This document shows, one piece after another, positions 23,789-32,617 of a DNA stretch of 64,000 nt (positions are counted from its first letter, which is position 1; each line of letters begins with the position of its first letter). Made by a program: the position numbers and the translations under genes. The stretch covers positions 22,162 through 86,161 of the forward strand of contig JAFUEE010000136.1 in assembly GCA_017464085.1 (NCBI GenBank), written 5' to 3'. The DNA is from Pseudomonadota bacterium. Its GTDB lineage: Bacteria > Myxococcota_A > Bradymonadia > UBA4248. The notes beneath the pieces are model-generated. The model was not told the origin of the DNA. It saw only the letters and a program-made list of their open reading frames with translations, and did no database searches.

Positions 23789-26700
23789 TCAATTTTTAAC
23801 CGGCACGCAGAGGCCGGATTTGAGGCAGATTTCGAGCGGTTTGCAAGTGGCGTCGCCGCAGGGGCAGTTTTCGCCGGTGCATGTCCAGCCCAGTGTGCCG
23901 CATTTGAAATCGCCGTGCTGCGCGTCAAGGTGAGTAGATTTGCATGTCGTCTCTTCATCGGGATGCTGGCATTGGCCGTCAAGGCAGGTCGCGCCCATCG
24001 GGCAGCGCGCGTCACCGCAGGCACAGCCTTTGGGATCGCCGCAGATGGCGGAGTATTCCGCATAGATGGTCGAGCTCGAGCACATGCCTTTCCGGACCTC
24101 TTCGACGTGGAAGTAGTACGTTCTGTACATCTCGTCCCATTTGGGCAGGGAGAGTTTCGAGCCTCTGATTTCGTCTGTCTCATCCTCGATGACTTCGTAA
24201 TAGCCGGCAAAATAGTGGCCCTGGTCATAGTTGAGGCGGAGAGCCTCGCATCCGTCATGCGTGCAGAATGTGCCGGCTGTGCATCCGGAAGGCTCCGCTT
24301 CGCATTTGCACCATTGGGGGGACAGGCACAGATGCATCACGCCCTCGGTGAAATAGCCTTCGGCATCGGCCCTGATCGGCTGATGCGTTTGGGGATGCAG
24401 GCATTTGCCGTCTGTGCAGATCGCGAATTTGGGGCATTTCAGATCGGTTTCGACATTGCTGCCGCAGGCGCAGGCGGTCTGGTTGCAGACGATTTCTTGG
24501 TTTTCGTTGCAGATATAGCCGCTGGCGAGATCGAGCGGCTTGCCGCCGCAGGTGTAAGCGCCATTCTTGATGACGGCATGTTTGAGCGCGTCGGTCGCGC
24601 AGAAATCGTTCTGATCGATATCTTCACCGTTGAACGGGCAGGTGCATCCGTTTTCGTCGTCGCATGTCCAGCGCGTGCGGTCGTACATGCGGGTGCATTT
24701 GAAATCGCTGCCCGGACGGATCAGGCCGCCGCAAGTGCATGTGCCAGACTGGCAGAGCTCGGCATCCTTGCATGTCTGCTTGCCGCAGGCGCAGCCGTTG
24801 GGATCGTTGCATATCCAGACCAGGATGTCGACGTAGTCATTGATTTTCTGGCAGCTGTACTTGCTGGGATCGCCGTCGCCGCGCTCGATGTTTCCGCAAA
24901 ATACCTTGTTGTGCTTGCATGTGGTGTTTTCTGGCGCGAAAGTGCCGGCGCAATTGCACCCTTCGGCAGCTGTGCATTTCCAGCCGTTCATGCGGATCCT
25001 GTCGCAGACATAGCCTTCGCCGGGCTTGGGTTCACCATAACACACCGTATCATCCGTATCGTCCTTCATACTGCATGAGAATGTATTTCTGTCTGCGGAA
25101 CAGTTTTGCTTTTTGAATTCGTCCGGCACCGGCTTGCCCGCATAGAGGCATTTTTCGTCAATGCAGGCTGCATTTTCGGGGCAGAATTCGCCGCCGCACT
25201 TGCAGTTTGATGTCTTGCAGGTCCAGACTTTGTGCGTGTCATCGAATGATCTGGAAGCGGTTTTGTCATCAAACGAGGAGAGCGACAGGCAGCGGTAGCC
25301 GTCAGGCATCTGCGGCGCGGGCCTGGCCGCTTTGTCGGCAGTGCCCCTGCACCAGCGCGTGCCGCCCTTGCATGTATCGGGGTCGTAAGTGTGTACCCAT
25401 TTGCCCGGGCAGATGTCTGAATCGCTGTCATCGGAAGCGCTTTCGTCAGGGGTTCCGGCGTTTGCTGCGTTGATATCCGGTATGTCGCCGTCGCAGTAGG
25501 GATCGTCCTTGATATATTTGTCTGTCTTGAGCGCCTCGTCGATCTGGCAAGTATCGTTTTCGCATGTGCCCTCGCGGCAGACCTGGCCGAGGTGGCATTT
25601 GTGCTTGCCGCATTTGCAGGTCTTTTCGTCACAGATGAATGTCGTGGCCTTTTTGCCGGCTTCTTTCAGGCGCCTGAGATCGTCGTGGCGTTCGAGCACG
25701 CAAGTGCCCGACTCTGGGCTTGAGAGCGTCAGGTCAAAGCCGGCATCGATGTGATAAGCCTCTTCATTGTCCCAGGTGCCGGGGGCGATCGCGTCTTGCT
25801 CGTAGTGGCGGCCATCTGTCGTCCAGCAGCCGCCTTCTTTCTCGCAGCGTGCGAAATACTCTATCGAATAGCATGTCCCTTCTGCAGTCTCCGAGTCGCA
25901 GGTGAATTCTCCAAAACGGTTGCTCGTGAATATATGGTTATCCCTGCCGATATTTTCACCCTCAAGCGTCCAATATGTCTGCTTGTCATTGATGGGCGGC
26001 TCCCCGTTGCTCGTCTGTTCCGGATTCATCATATATTCGCTGGGTTCCCCGCAGATGCAGTGCCCTTGGATGCATACGCCGTCTTTCATGCAGAAACCGT
26101 CGCCGCACGGGCAGTTGCCCTTTTCGCATTTTTTCACGAGGGTATGGCATTTGCCGTCATCGCACTGCTCCCCTTTTTTGCACTTTGAATCGCCGCATGC
26201 GCATCCTTTCTTGTTCTGGCATGTCCAGTGGCTGCCGAGCTTCCAGTCGAGCGCTGCGCATTCGTATTTGTCCGCGTCGCGCCATGGGATTTCGTGGCCG
26301 CCGCAGGCCAGGACGTCTTTGCGGATGAGAATGCCTTCGGGAAGCTTGTAGACCGAGCCGTCGAGCGTGTAGCTGCCCGTTTCCTCGACTTCCCAGCCGT
26401 TTGCGGTGCAGTTCAGGCCTTTTCTGTTTTCGAGCTCGACGCCCTGGCAGGATTTTGAGAAGCATTTGTCGTCGTGCGCGATCGTCTTGTCGTGACAGGT
26501 GCATTCGTGATGCATGCATTGCCAGGCGCCGTCCTCGAGCATGCATTTGTATTGTTCGCGGTTCGGGATATCGCCGTAAAAGCCGCACTGCGCGCCGTTT
26601 TGAGTGATATCAGTGCCTGCCGGATAGGTCATGCCATGATATTTGCAGCCGTCGTTGTTGACGCATCGCCAGAATCCTTCGCCGCAAGCCCAGTCCGCAG

Positions 26701-26947
26701 CCTCTGCGCGCGCGATTCTGACCGGTCCGCATGTGCAGCTGTCGCCGTCCTCCGTGCCGCCCAGGCATGCGGGCAGTGCGGCGATCGGCGCCGTGTTCTG
26801 TTCCGCTTCGGGGGCCTGAGCCGCTTCGGGAACGGGATCTGTCTGCTGTTTGGGTTCATCTGCGGGTTCTGGGGCTGGCTTTTCTGTGCATCCGAGGGCA
26901 CAGCAGATTCCCAATAACACGATATATCTTCTGTGAATATCAAACAT
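23789..26947 (-). CDS. Large Cys-rich lipoprotein of unknown function
   Basis: 1052 residues with GGAG before the ATG. Leader IVLLGICCALGC gives a lipobox cysteine near residue 20, followed by a low-complexity P/E/A-rich spacer. The rest is a long series of Cys-rich modules, many with the pattern WxCxxxxGCxCG and CxxGxxCxxGxC. There are well over 50 cysteines, so extensive disulfide bonding in the periplasm or outside the cell is likely. The C-terminal module (GDATCKPLEICLKSGLC) resembles the Cys-rich units of the paralogs at the left of the window. No catalytic motif. It diverges from the gene at 27197. Confidence 0.8.
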   Translation of the reverse strand: MFDIHRRYIVLLGICCALGCTEKPAPEPADEPKQQTDPVPEAAQAPEAEQNTAPIAALPACLGGTEDGDSCTCGPVRIARAEAADWACGEGFWRCVNNDGCKYHGMTYPAGTDITQNGAQCGFYGDIPNREQYKCMLEDGAWQCMHHECTCHDKTIAHDDKCFSKSCQGVELENRKGLNCTANGWEVEETGSYTLDGSVYKLPEGILIRKDVLACGGHEIPWRDADKYECAALDWKLGSHWTCQNKKGCACGDSKCKKGEQCDDGKCHTLVKKCEKGNCPCGDGFCMKDGVCIQGHCICGEPSEYMMNPEQTSNGEPPINDKQTYWTLEGENIGRDNHIFTSNRFGEFTCDSETAEGTCYSIEYFARCEKEGGCWTTDGRHYEQDAIAPGTWDNEEAYHIDAGFDLTLSSPESGTCVLERHDDLRRLKEAGKKATTFICDEKTCKCGKHKCHLGQVCREGTCENDTCQIDEALKTDKYIKDDPYCDGDIPDINAANAGTPDESASDDSDSDICPGKWVHTYDPDTCKGGTRWCRGTADKAARPAPQMPDGYRCLSLSSFDDKTASRSFDDTHKVWTCKTSNCKCGGEFCPENAACIDEKCLYAGKPVPDEFKKQNCSADRNTFSCSMKDDTDDTVCYGEPKPGEGYVCDRIRMNGWKCTAAEGCNCAGTFAPENTTCKHNKVFCGNIERGDGDPSKYSCQKINDYVDILVWICNDPNGCACGKQTCKDAELCQSGTCTCGGLIRPGSDFKCTRMYDRTRWTCDDENGCTCPFNGEDIDQNDFCATDALKHAVIKNGAYTCGGKPLDLASGYICNENQEIVCNQTACACGSNVETDLKCPKFAICTDGKCLHPQTHQPIRADAEGYFTEGVMHLCLSPQWCKCEAEPSGCTAGTFCTHDGCEALRLNYDQGHYFAGYYEVIEDETDEIRGSKLSLPKWDEMYRTYYFHVEEVRKGMCSSSTIYAEYSAICGDPKGCACGDARCPMGATCLDGQCQHPDEETTCKSTHLDAQHGDFKCGTLGWTCTGENCPCGDATCKPLEICLKSGLCVPVKN

Positions 26948-27051
26948 AAAATTTCTCCAGGATAAAGGCGCATTTCATGCAGCACATGCGCGTATCACGA
27001 ACGGCGCAAAATCATACATGATTGTGCGATACAATCCTATCAATTTCGTTG

Positions 27052-27085
27052 TGCGCGGCCTATGCCTGCGGCATACGTCCGCGCG
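27052..27085. repeat. REP-like hairpin
   Basis: GCGGCCTATGCC-TGC-GGCATACGTCCGC with the usual unpaired C, in the divergent spacer between two surface-protein genes. Confidence 0.6.
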
Positions 27086-27101
27086 TGGGGGTTCGGTAAT
27101 G

Positions 27102-27130
27102 TTGCTGATATGAATATGTCATGTTATATC
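27102..27130 (+). promoter_or_regulatory. Candidate promoter of the gene at 27197
   Basis: TTGCTG (27102-27107), 17-base spacer, TATATC (27125-27130). Moderate match to sigma70. Confidence 0.35.
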
Positions 27131-27196
27131 GCATGGCGGCGCATATTGGCATACATGCCGCGCGTCGTTTATTCATGTTGATTGAGGATTGTGGTT

Positions 27197-28618
27197 ATGA
27201 AACGATATCTTCCCCTTTTGCTGGTGCTCGCGCTCGTCGGATGTAACGATGAATCAGGCGCAACGAACAGCTGCGAAACCATTTGCGTAGATAATCATAC
27301 GCTGCTGAAATGCACGCCTGACGGCCCCGTGGGGGAAAACTGTATATATGGGTGTGAAAACAGCGCGTGCAAGCCGGCGCCTGCATGCGTGGATTCGTGC
27401 AAAAATGCAGATACGCTGTTCAAATGCACGGCGACCGGGCGAATTGAGGAAGCCTGTCCGAACGGCTGCGAGAACGGCGCGTGCAAAGCCGCGCCAGCAT
27501 GCGTGGATTCGTGCAAAAATGCAGATACGCTTTTGAAATGCGCGGCGACCGGGCGAATTGAGGAAGCCTGCCCGAACGGCTGCGAGAACGGCGCGTGCAA
27601 AGCCGCGCCAGCATGCGTGGATTCGTGCAAGAACGCGGATACGCTCTTGAAATGCACGGCAGACGGCCCTGTTGAGGAAGCCTGCCCGAACGGCTGCGAG
27701 AACGGCGCGTGCAAAGCCGCGCCCGCGTGCGAAGTGTCATGCAAGGATGGCAACACGCTCTCGCTATGCGATGATGACGGCAAAGCTGTCGAGAAAACGT
27801 GCAAGGCGGGCTGCGAGAACGGCGCGTGCAAAGCTGTTTATGGCGAAGCGCCGAAAACATGCAGCGCCAACAGCGATGCCGTGTGCCTGACGGAGACGAC
27901 AGCTTATATCTGTTCAGACTGGTGGAATCAGGAAGGCGGCTATGACCTGTTCACGCATCACTGCGCGGGCAACCGCACATGCATGGACGGCGACTGCATC
28001 GTCGCGGATGTGACGAAATGCGCCTCAGACTATTGCAAGGACTTCGATACGCTTGTCGAATGCCAGAACGGCATGCCCGTCGAGCGCGCCTGCGGGGATG
28101 GAAATCTCTGCATCGAACGCGCCTGCCGTCCGTCAGCGCTCAAGACATGCAGGTCGGATGGCGACTGTGCCGAGGCCGAGACGTGTTATCAGAATTTCTG
28201 CTATCTGAAATCGAACATGGCGATAAAAGTCGGCGATCCGTGCGATTCTGCGACGTTCCAGGAGTATTGCAAGGGCGATATCGAATATAAATGCGGCTAT
28301 GAGGATACGGTCGAAACGAATGATTGCAGCGGCTATAATGGCTGCAGCACATTGGTCAAGCAGGCCTATCAGACGCATGCGCCGATATTTAATGCGATCT
28401 GCCGTGGCACGACAGAGAATCTCTCGGCATGCACACAGCCGGGCGTTGTCCTGAACCGCTGCTATAATGTGGATGATCCCTATTTTGCGATTCATTTCAG
28501 TCTGGCATCGGTCTGCGTGCGCGGTTCGGATGGCCGCATGATTTATCTGACCGACAGCGAGGAGACGGACTGCGGCAATTATTGTGATGAAAGCACCGGG
28601 CTCTGTCCTGAGAAGTAG
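27197..28618 (+). CDS. Lipoprotein with near-identical 38-residue Cys-rich repeats
   Basis: 473 residues; ATG 27197 follows GAGG and starts MKRYLPLLLVLALVGC (lipobox LVGC). From about residue 28 come five to six repeats of 38 residues with the frame CxxxCxxxDTLxKCxxxGxxEEACPNGCENGACKA, each with six cysteines. The central copies are almost identical at the DNA level (114-bp period, about 27370-27840), indicating recent expansion or gene conversion. The C-terminal half (about 230-473) has unrelated Cys-containing modules. Probably an extracellular stalk or binding protein; the function is not recognised. Confidence 0.8.
   Translation: MKRYLPLLLVLALVGCNDESGATNSCETICVDNHTLLKCTPDGPVGENCIYGCENSACKPAPACVDSCKNADTLFKCTATGRIEEACPNGCENGACKAAPACVDSCKNADTLLKCAATGRIEEACPNGCENGACKAAPACVDSCKNADTLLKCTADGPVEEACPNGCENGACKAAPACEVSCKDGNTLSLCDDDGKAVEKTCKAGCENGACKAVYGEAPKTCSANSDAVCLTETTAYICSDWWNQEGGYDLFTHHCAGNRTCMDGDCIVADVTKCASDYCKDFDTLVECQNGMPVERACGDGNLCIERACRPSALKTCRSDGDCAEAETCYQNFCYLKSNMAIKVGDPCDSATFQEYCKGDIEYKCGYEDTVETNDCSGYNGCSTLVKQAYQTHAPIFNAICRGTTENLSACTQPGVVLNRCYNVDDPYFAIHFSLASVCVRGSDGRMIYLTDSEETDCGNYCDESTGLCPEK
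27370..27840. repeat. In-frame 114-bp tandem repeats within the lipoprotein gene
   Basis: Successive units encode APACxxSCKxxxTLxxC...CENGACKA. The three central units share long identical stretches, while the last (DNA about 27720-27840) is more divergent. The period is a multiple of three, so copy-number change would keep the frame. Confidence 0.8.
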
Positions 28619-28634
28619 TCTCATTTTCTTTGCT

Positions 28635-28700
28635 CGCGCTATGGCCTTTGGCCATACGCGCCGTGCGGCCGGCTATTTCGCGTCGCGAAATACGCCGGCC
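28635..28700. repeat. REP-like bulged hairpins
   Basis: GCGCTATGGCC-TTT-GGCCATACGCGC, then GGCCGGCTATTTCGC-GTC-GCGAAATACGCCGGCC. Different upper arms, each self-complementary, and the same unpaired C. Confidence 0.75.
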
Positions 28701-29111
28701 AGGCGTTCGCGCTGATAGCGACATGTGATTGCCTCTGCATTTTGAGTTGCGGCAATGTCGCAAGAGAGTCAAATTTCAATATGTGTATTATATTATTCAT
28801 TGATAATTGATGTTTATTGGAGTGTTATTATAGAAACCGGATGTTTCTTGTAAATTAAATATTGCGATGGTGTTCCTTCGATATTTTCAATGTTTGGGAT
28901 GCAAATATGGTCATCGCGAGCAATCAGGATGGCGGCATTTCGCAATCGAGGGGTGCATGCGCTTTGGTAAAGGGCTTGATGATTTTCACGATTGCCTGAG
29001 AGCAAGCTATGCAGAGTTTTGTCAGGGCTGGGTCATGAGATCTGACGATGGCGATATCCACGCCGGCTGAACAGAGTTTTAGGATTTTGTAAAGCCGTTC
29101 CGTGGGACATT

Positions 29112-29180
29112 TGCGCGGCGTATGCCGTGAGGCGATAGCCGCGCCACATGCGCGGCGTATCACCAGGGGGATAGCCGCGC
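29112..29180. repeat. REP-like hairpins
   Basis: GCGCGGCGTATGCC-GTGA-GGCGATAGCCGCGC, followed by a copy with a degraded centre (GCGCGGCGTATCACC...ATAGCCGCGC). Confidence 0.6.
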
Positions 29181-29201
29181 GCCCGATGAGGGTGCAAGAT
29201 T

Positions 29202-29229
29202 TGTATTAGGGTGTCAAATCTGATATAAT
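29202..29229 (+). promoter_or_regulatory. Candidate promoter of the DUF285 lipoprotein gene
   Basis: A perfect TATAAT (29224-29229) preceded, with a 16-base gap, by TTGTAT (29202-29207), about 40 bases before the start codon. Confidence 0.45.
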
Positions 29230-29268
29230 ATATGATGGGTGCCTTTTGTTTACTTTTTGGAGTGTGTG

Positions 29269-32200
29269 ATGAAACGTCGATTTGTTTGTGCAGCTTGTTT
29301 TTGTTTGTGTCTTGGCGTGTTTGGTTGTGGCGGGGATGACCCGAAGAAAGATACCGAAAAGAAGCCTGTTGAGAATGTCCCGGAGAACACGGAAGAGCTT
29401 TGTTCGGATAAGTTTGATAACGACAACAACGGCAAGACGGACTGCGAGGAAGAGGACTGCCAGTGGTTTGAAGTCTGCGCGGCGAACGCGGGTGCCGAGA
29501 ACACGGAAGTGCTTTGCACGGATGGCATCGACAACGACGGTAACGGCAAGACGGACTGTGAAGAGGATGATTGCCAGTGGTTTTCGGTGTGTGCGTATGG
29601 TGCGACCGAGGAGAACACGGAGCGGACGTGCACGGACGAGATTGACAATGATGGGGATGGCAGGATTGACTGCAATGATTCGGGGTGTCAGGAACTGAGC
29701 GTTTGTCAGCAGCATCAGGTGGAAGACACGGCGGAGCGTTGCTCGGACGGCCGTGATAACGATGGTGACGGGAAGGCCGACTGTGCGGATGCGAATTGCG
29801 AGGTGTTTGAATTTTGCCAGGACGAGGATGTGACACCGGAGACGACGCCCGAGCTCTGTCAGGATGGCAAAGATAATGATGGCAATGGCCGCGCGGATTG
29901 TGATGACGCGAACTGCCATGTGCTGAGCGTGTGCCAGAAGCCGGAGAATACGGAGGCGCTGTGCTCGGACGGTATTGACAATGATTATAACGGCGTGAAG
30001 GACTGCGCGGAAGAGAGCTGTAAATCGTTTGGCGTGTGCGGATCGGATCAGCCGGCATGTTCTGAGGGGGCGGAATCGTGCGCGAGCGGTTTTGTGCGGA
30101 GCTATTGCCAGGGCGGCGCATGGCAGTCGGAAACCTGCGACAACGGCTGCGTCGATGGCAAATGTGTGACCTGCGAGGTTGCTTATGGCGCGGACAAATG
30201 CGATGAGGAGACCCGGAAGTATTCGTATTGCAAGGACGGCAGGCGTGTGGAGGAAAGCTGCCAGAACGGCTGCGAGAACGGCAAGTGCCGCGCGTGCATT
30301 GTCGGTGCGGAGCGATGCGTCGACAGTTACGAGGTTTGCCAGGAAGTCGATGGCGTGGCGACGTGGGTGGCTTCTGAGTGCAAAAATGGCTGTGAGAACG
30401 ACACGTGCAAGGACTGCGACAACCCCGGTCAGAAGGTGTGTAACGGCAATGTGCTCGAAACATGTACGGACAGCCGCCTGAAGCAGATGACCGAATGCGA
30501 GTTTGGCTGTGCCGAGGGCGCGTGCCTCAAGTGCAAAAAGGACGCACTGGGATGCGACAGTGACGGAAAGACAGTGACGAAGTGCGACGGGCAGTCATAT
30601 CAGCCGACTTCGACGGTATGCCCGAGCAGCTGTTTTGCAGGTTCCTGTTCGGATATGAACGGCAACCATATCAAGGACGAGCTTGAGAAAGATTATGCCG
30701 ATCTGGACAAATCGTGCAGCAAGCAGTCGGATTGCGCGTCTGGCGGTTTTTGTGACAGTTTTACGGGCAAATGCACGATGCGCTGCGCGTCTGCGGACTG
30801 GTGCGAGTCGGGATTTATCTGCCGTGGTGACGGCATCTGTGCGCCTGAGGCATTCGTGACGGAATGGTTGATCTGGAATTATAACGATGTCGTCGAGCTG
30901 CCGACCGCGACGGCCACTGAGTGCAATTTCACGGTGGAATGGGGCGCGTCTGGCAAAGAGACGTTCACGTCTTGCCCAAAGCCGAATCTTACGCATAAAT
31001 TTAATTATAAAAACGGCGGTAACATTACTGTGGATGTCAAAGTCACGGGGACTTTTGACGGGTTCAGCATGGGGAACTCGAAGGAGTCCTATATGAATCC
31101 GGAAAATCTGGGGCGTTTTGTGGGCGTGAAATCGTTTGGCCCTGTGGGGCTCGGCGCTGGCGCTTTCGCTCACGCGGCGAATATGACAAAGCTATCGACG
31201 GTAGATGTTCCCGATGCCTCCAAGCTGAAAGACATGAGCGCCATGTTTTATGGGGTGAAACAATTAACCTCGGGCATTGCGAACTGGAACGTGAGCAACG
31301 TCACCAGTATGAGTCATACGTTTAATGGGGCGGAGGCATTTAACGAGGATCTGTCCAAATGGGACACTTCAAAGGTGATGTCGCTGAACAATACGTTTAG
31401 GGATGCCAAGGCGTTTAATGGCAACATCACGACATGGGATGTGTCGAACGTGAAGAGCCTGACCAGCCTGTTCTATGGCGCGGAGAATTTTAACCAGCCG
31501 ATCGGGAACTGGAATGTCTCGAAAGTGACGAGCATGAATCATACTTTTGATGGCGCGAAAAAGTTTAATCAGGATATATCCAAATGGGATGTCAGCAATG
31601 TCGAAAAGATGGCATCGATGTTTAGAAACGCGGAAAGTTTTAACAAATCGCTGGAGGCCTGGGGGAACAAAGTTTCCAAAGTTCAGGAAATGCAATATAT
31701 GTTTTCAGGCGCACAGAAATTTAATCAGCCGCTCAAAAGCTGGAAAACTTCGTCAGTGACGAATATGGAATCGATGTTCTCCAATTCGGCGTTTAATTAC
31801 GATATCTCCAGCTGGGATGTCTCGAAAGTGACGAATATGAAATCTATGTTTTATCACTCACCATTCAATCAATATATTGGTGATTGGAATGTGTCGAATG
31901 TGACGAATATGAGAGCTATGTTCTCACATGCCGAGTCGTTCAATCAGGATATCCGCAAATGGGATGTGTCTAAAGTCACCGACATGACCATTATGTTTTC
32001 TGGCGCAGTCAAGTTTAATCAGAATTTGGATAGCTGGAACGTTTCCAGTGTGATGAAGATGGGGTCGATGTTTGAGGGGGCTACGGCGTTCAATGGATCG
32101 ATCAACTCGTGGGATGTGTCTCGTGTCCAGAATATGAGCTCGATGTTCCGAGGTGCCAGGGCATTTAATCAGCCACTGGATAAATGGGGGACTAAGATTT

Positions 32201-32541
32201 CGAGTGTGACGACAATGAGCTCGATGTTTGAATGTGCGCTCTCTTTTAATCAGGACGTGACCAAGTGGGATATGAAGAAGGTGCATAGTATCGACAAGAT
32301 GTTCTATCTTGCGCGCAAATATAGCAAGATACCGTCGAGTTGGCAGCCGACTTATGTCGTGAATACCTGCAACAGCTCAAAGATCTGCGATTCCGTTTCG
32401 GATTTGCTGACCTGCTCGGAGGTCAATTTTGTAAACGCGATTGATGATATGGCAGACAAATGGGGATTGAAGAAACCTTGCAGTGCGACATTGCGCACGC
32501 TCGGTCAGGATTGCGCAAAACTTGAGAAGTCGTGTCCTTAA
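29269..32541 (+). CDS. Lipoprotein: Asp/Cys repeat stalk plus DUF285 (BspA-like) repeat domain
   Basis: 1090 residues from ATG 29269 (GGAG upstream). Lipobox VFGC. About residues 35-260: six modules ENTEELCxDxxDNDxDGKxDCxDxDC, in which the Asp/Asn run resembles calcium-binding type-3 loops. About 260-500: Cys-rich CxNGCENGxC modules. About 530-1030: a leucine-rich-like array of about 25-residue units WNVSNVTxMxxMFxxAxxFNQxIxxW, the DUF285/BspA repeat. It ends with a short Cys-containing tail. DUF285 proteins are surface proteins in host-associated bacteria, mycoplasmas and others, often linked to adhesion. The next gene shares the stalk but not the head. Confidence 0.9.
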   Translation: MKRRFVCAACFCLCLGVFGCGGDDPKKDTEKKPVENVPENTEELCSDKFDNDNNGKTDCEEEDCQWFEVCAANAGAENTEVLCTDGIDNDGNGKTDCEEDDCQWFSVCAYGATEENTERTCTDEIDNDGDGRIDCNDSGCQELSVCQQHQVEDTAERCSDGRDNDGDGKADCADANCEVFEFCQDEDVTPETTPELCQDGKDNDGNGRADCDDANCHVLSVCQKPENTEALCSDGIDNDYNGVKDCAEESCKSFGVCGSDQPACSEGAESCASGFVRSYCQGGAWQSETCDNGCVDGKCVTCEVAYGADKCDEETRKYSYCKDGRRVEESCQNGCENGKCRACIVGAERCVDSYEVCQEVDGVATWVASECKNGCENDTCKDCDNPGQKVCNGNVLETCTDSRLKQMTECEFGCAEGACLKCKKDALGCDSDGKTVTKCDGQSYQPTSTVCPSSCFAGSCSDMNGNHIKDELEKDYADLDKSCSKQSDCASGGFCDSFTGKCTMRCASADWCESGFICRGDGICAPEAFVTEWLIWNYNDVVELPTATATECNFTVEWGASGKETFTSCPKPNLTHKFNYKNGGNITVDVKVTGTFDGFSMGNSKESYMNPENLGRFVGVKSFGPVGLGAGAFAHAANMTKLSTVDVPDASKLKDMSAMFYGVKQLTSGIANWNVSNVTSMSHTFNGAEAFNEDLSKWDTSKVMSLNNTFRDAKAFNGNITTWDVSNVKSLTSLFYGAENFNQPIGNWNVSKVTSMNHTFDGAKKFNQDISKWDVSNVEKMASMFRNAESFNKSLEAWGNKVSKVQEMQYMFSGAQKFNQPLKSWKTSSVTNMESMFSNSAFNYDISSWDVSKVTNMKSMFYHSPFNQYIGDWNVSNVTNMRAMFSHAESFNQDIRKWDVSKVTDMTIMFSGAVKFNQNLDSWNVSSVMKMGSMFEGATAFNGSINSWDVSRVQNMSSMFRGARAFNQPLDKWGTKISSVTTMSSMFECALSFNQDVTKWDMKKVHSIDKMFYLARKYSKIPSSWQPTYVVNTCNSSKICDSVSDLLTCSEVNFVNAIDDMADKWGLKKPCSATLRTLGQDCAKLEKSCP

Positions 32542-32617
32542 TTTGCCGCTGGCATGGCTTCCTCTCCTGTTTGGTGAGGGAGCTGATTAAACAAAAACAA
32601 GCATGAGAGGAAGTATC

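Larger units (their letters stand above)
28619..29268. other. Intergenic region, 650 bp, with hairpins and an AT-rich core
   Basis: REP-like hairpins occupy 28635-28700 and 29112-29180. The AT-rich middle (about 28770-28870) lacks recognisable genes. Minus-strand frames of 60-80 codons over 28814-29163 have no clear ribosome site or family match. They could be a decayed gene, but I cannot support one. Confidence 0.4.

Noticed and set aside
27370..27840. CRISPR-like regular repeat spacing
   Set aside because: Units are contiguous, 114 bp, in-frame and encode Cys-rich modules; there are no spacers.
28814..29163. Short minus-strand gene in the intergenic region
   Set aside because: Frames of 60-80 codons lack ribosome sites and recognisable family features; reported only as part of the intergenic region.
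29033..30463. 476-codon open frame antisense to the DUF285 lipoprotein
   Set aside because: Pro/His/Arg/Ser-rich shadow of the DNDGDG repeats; no start signal.
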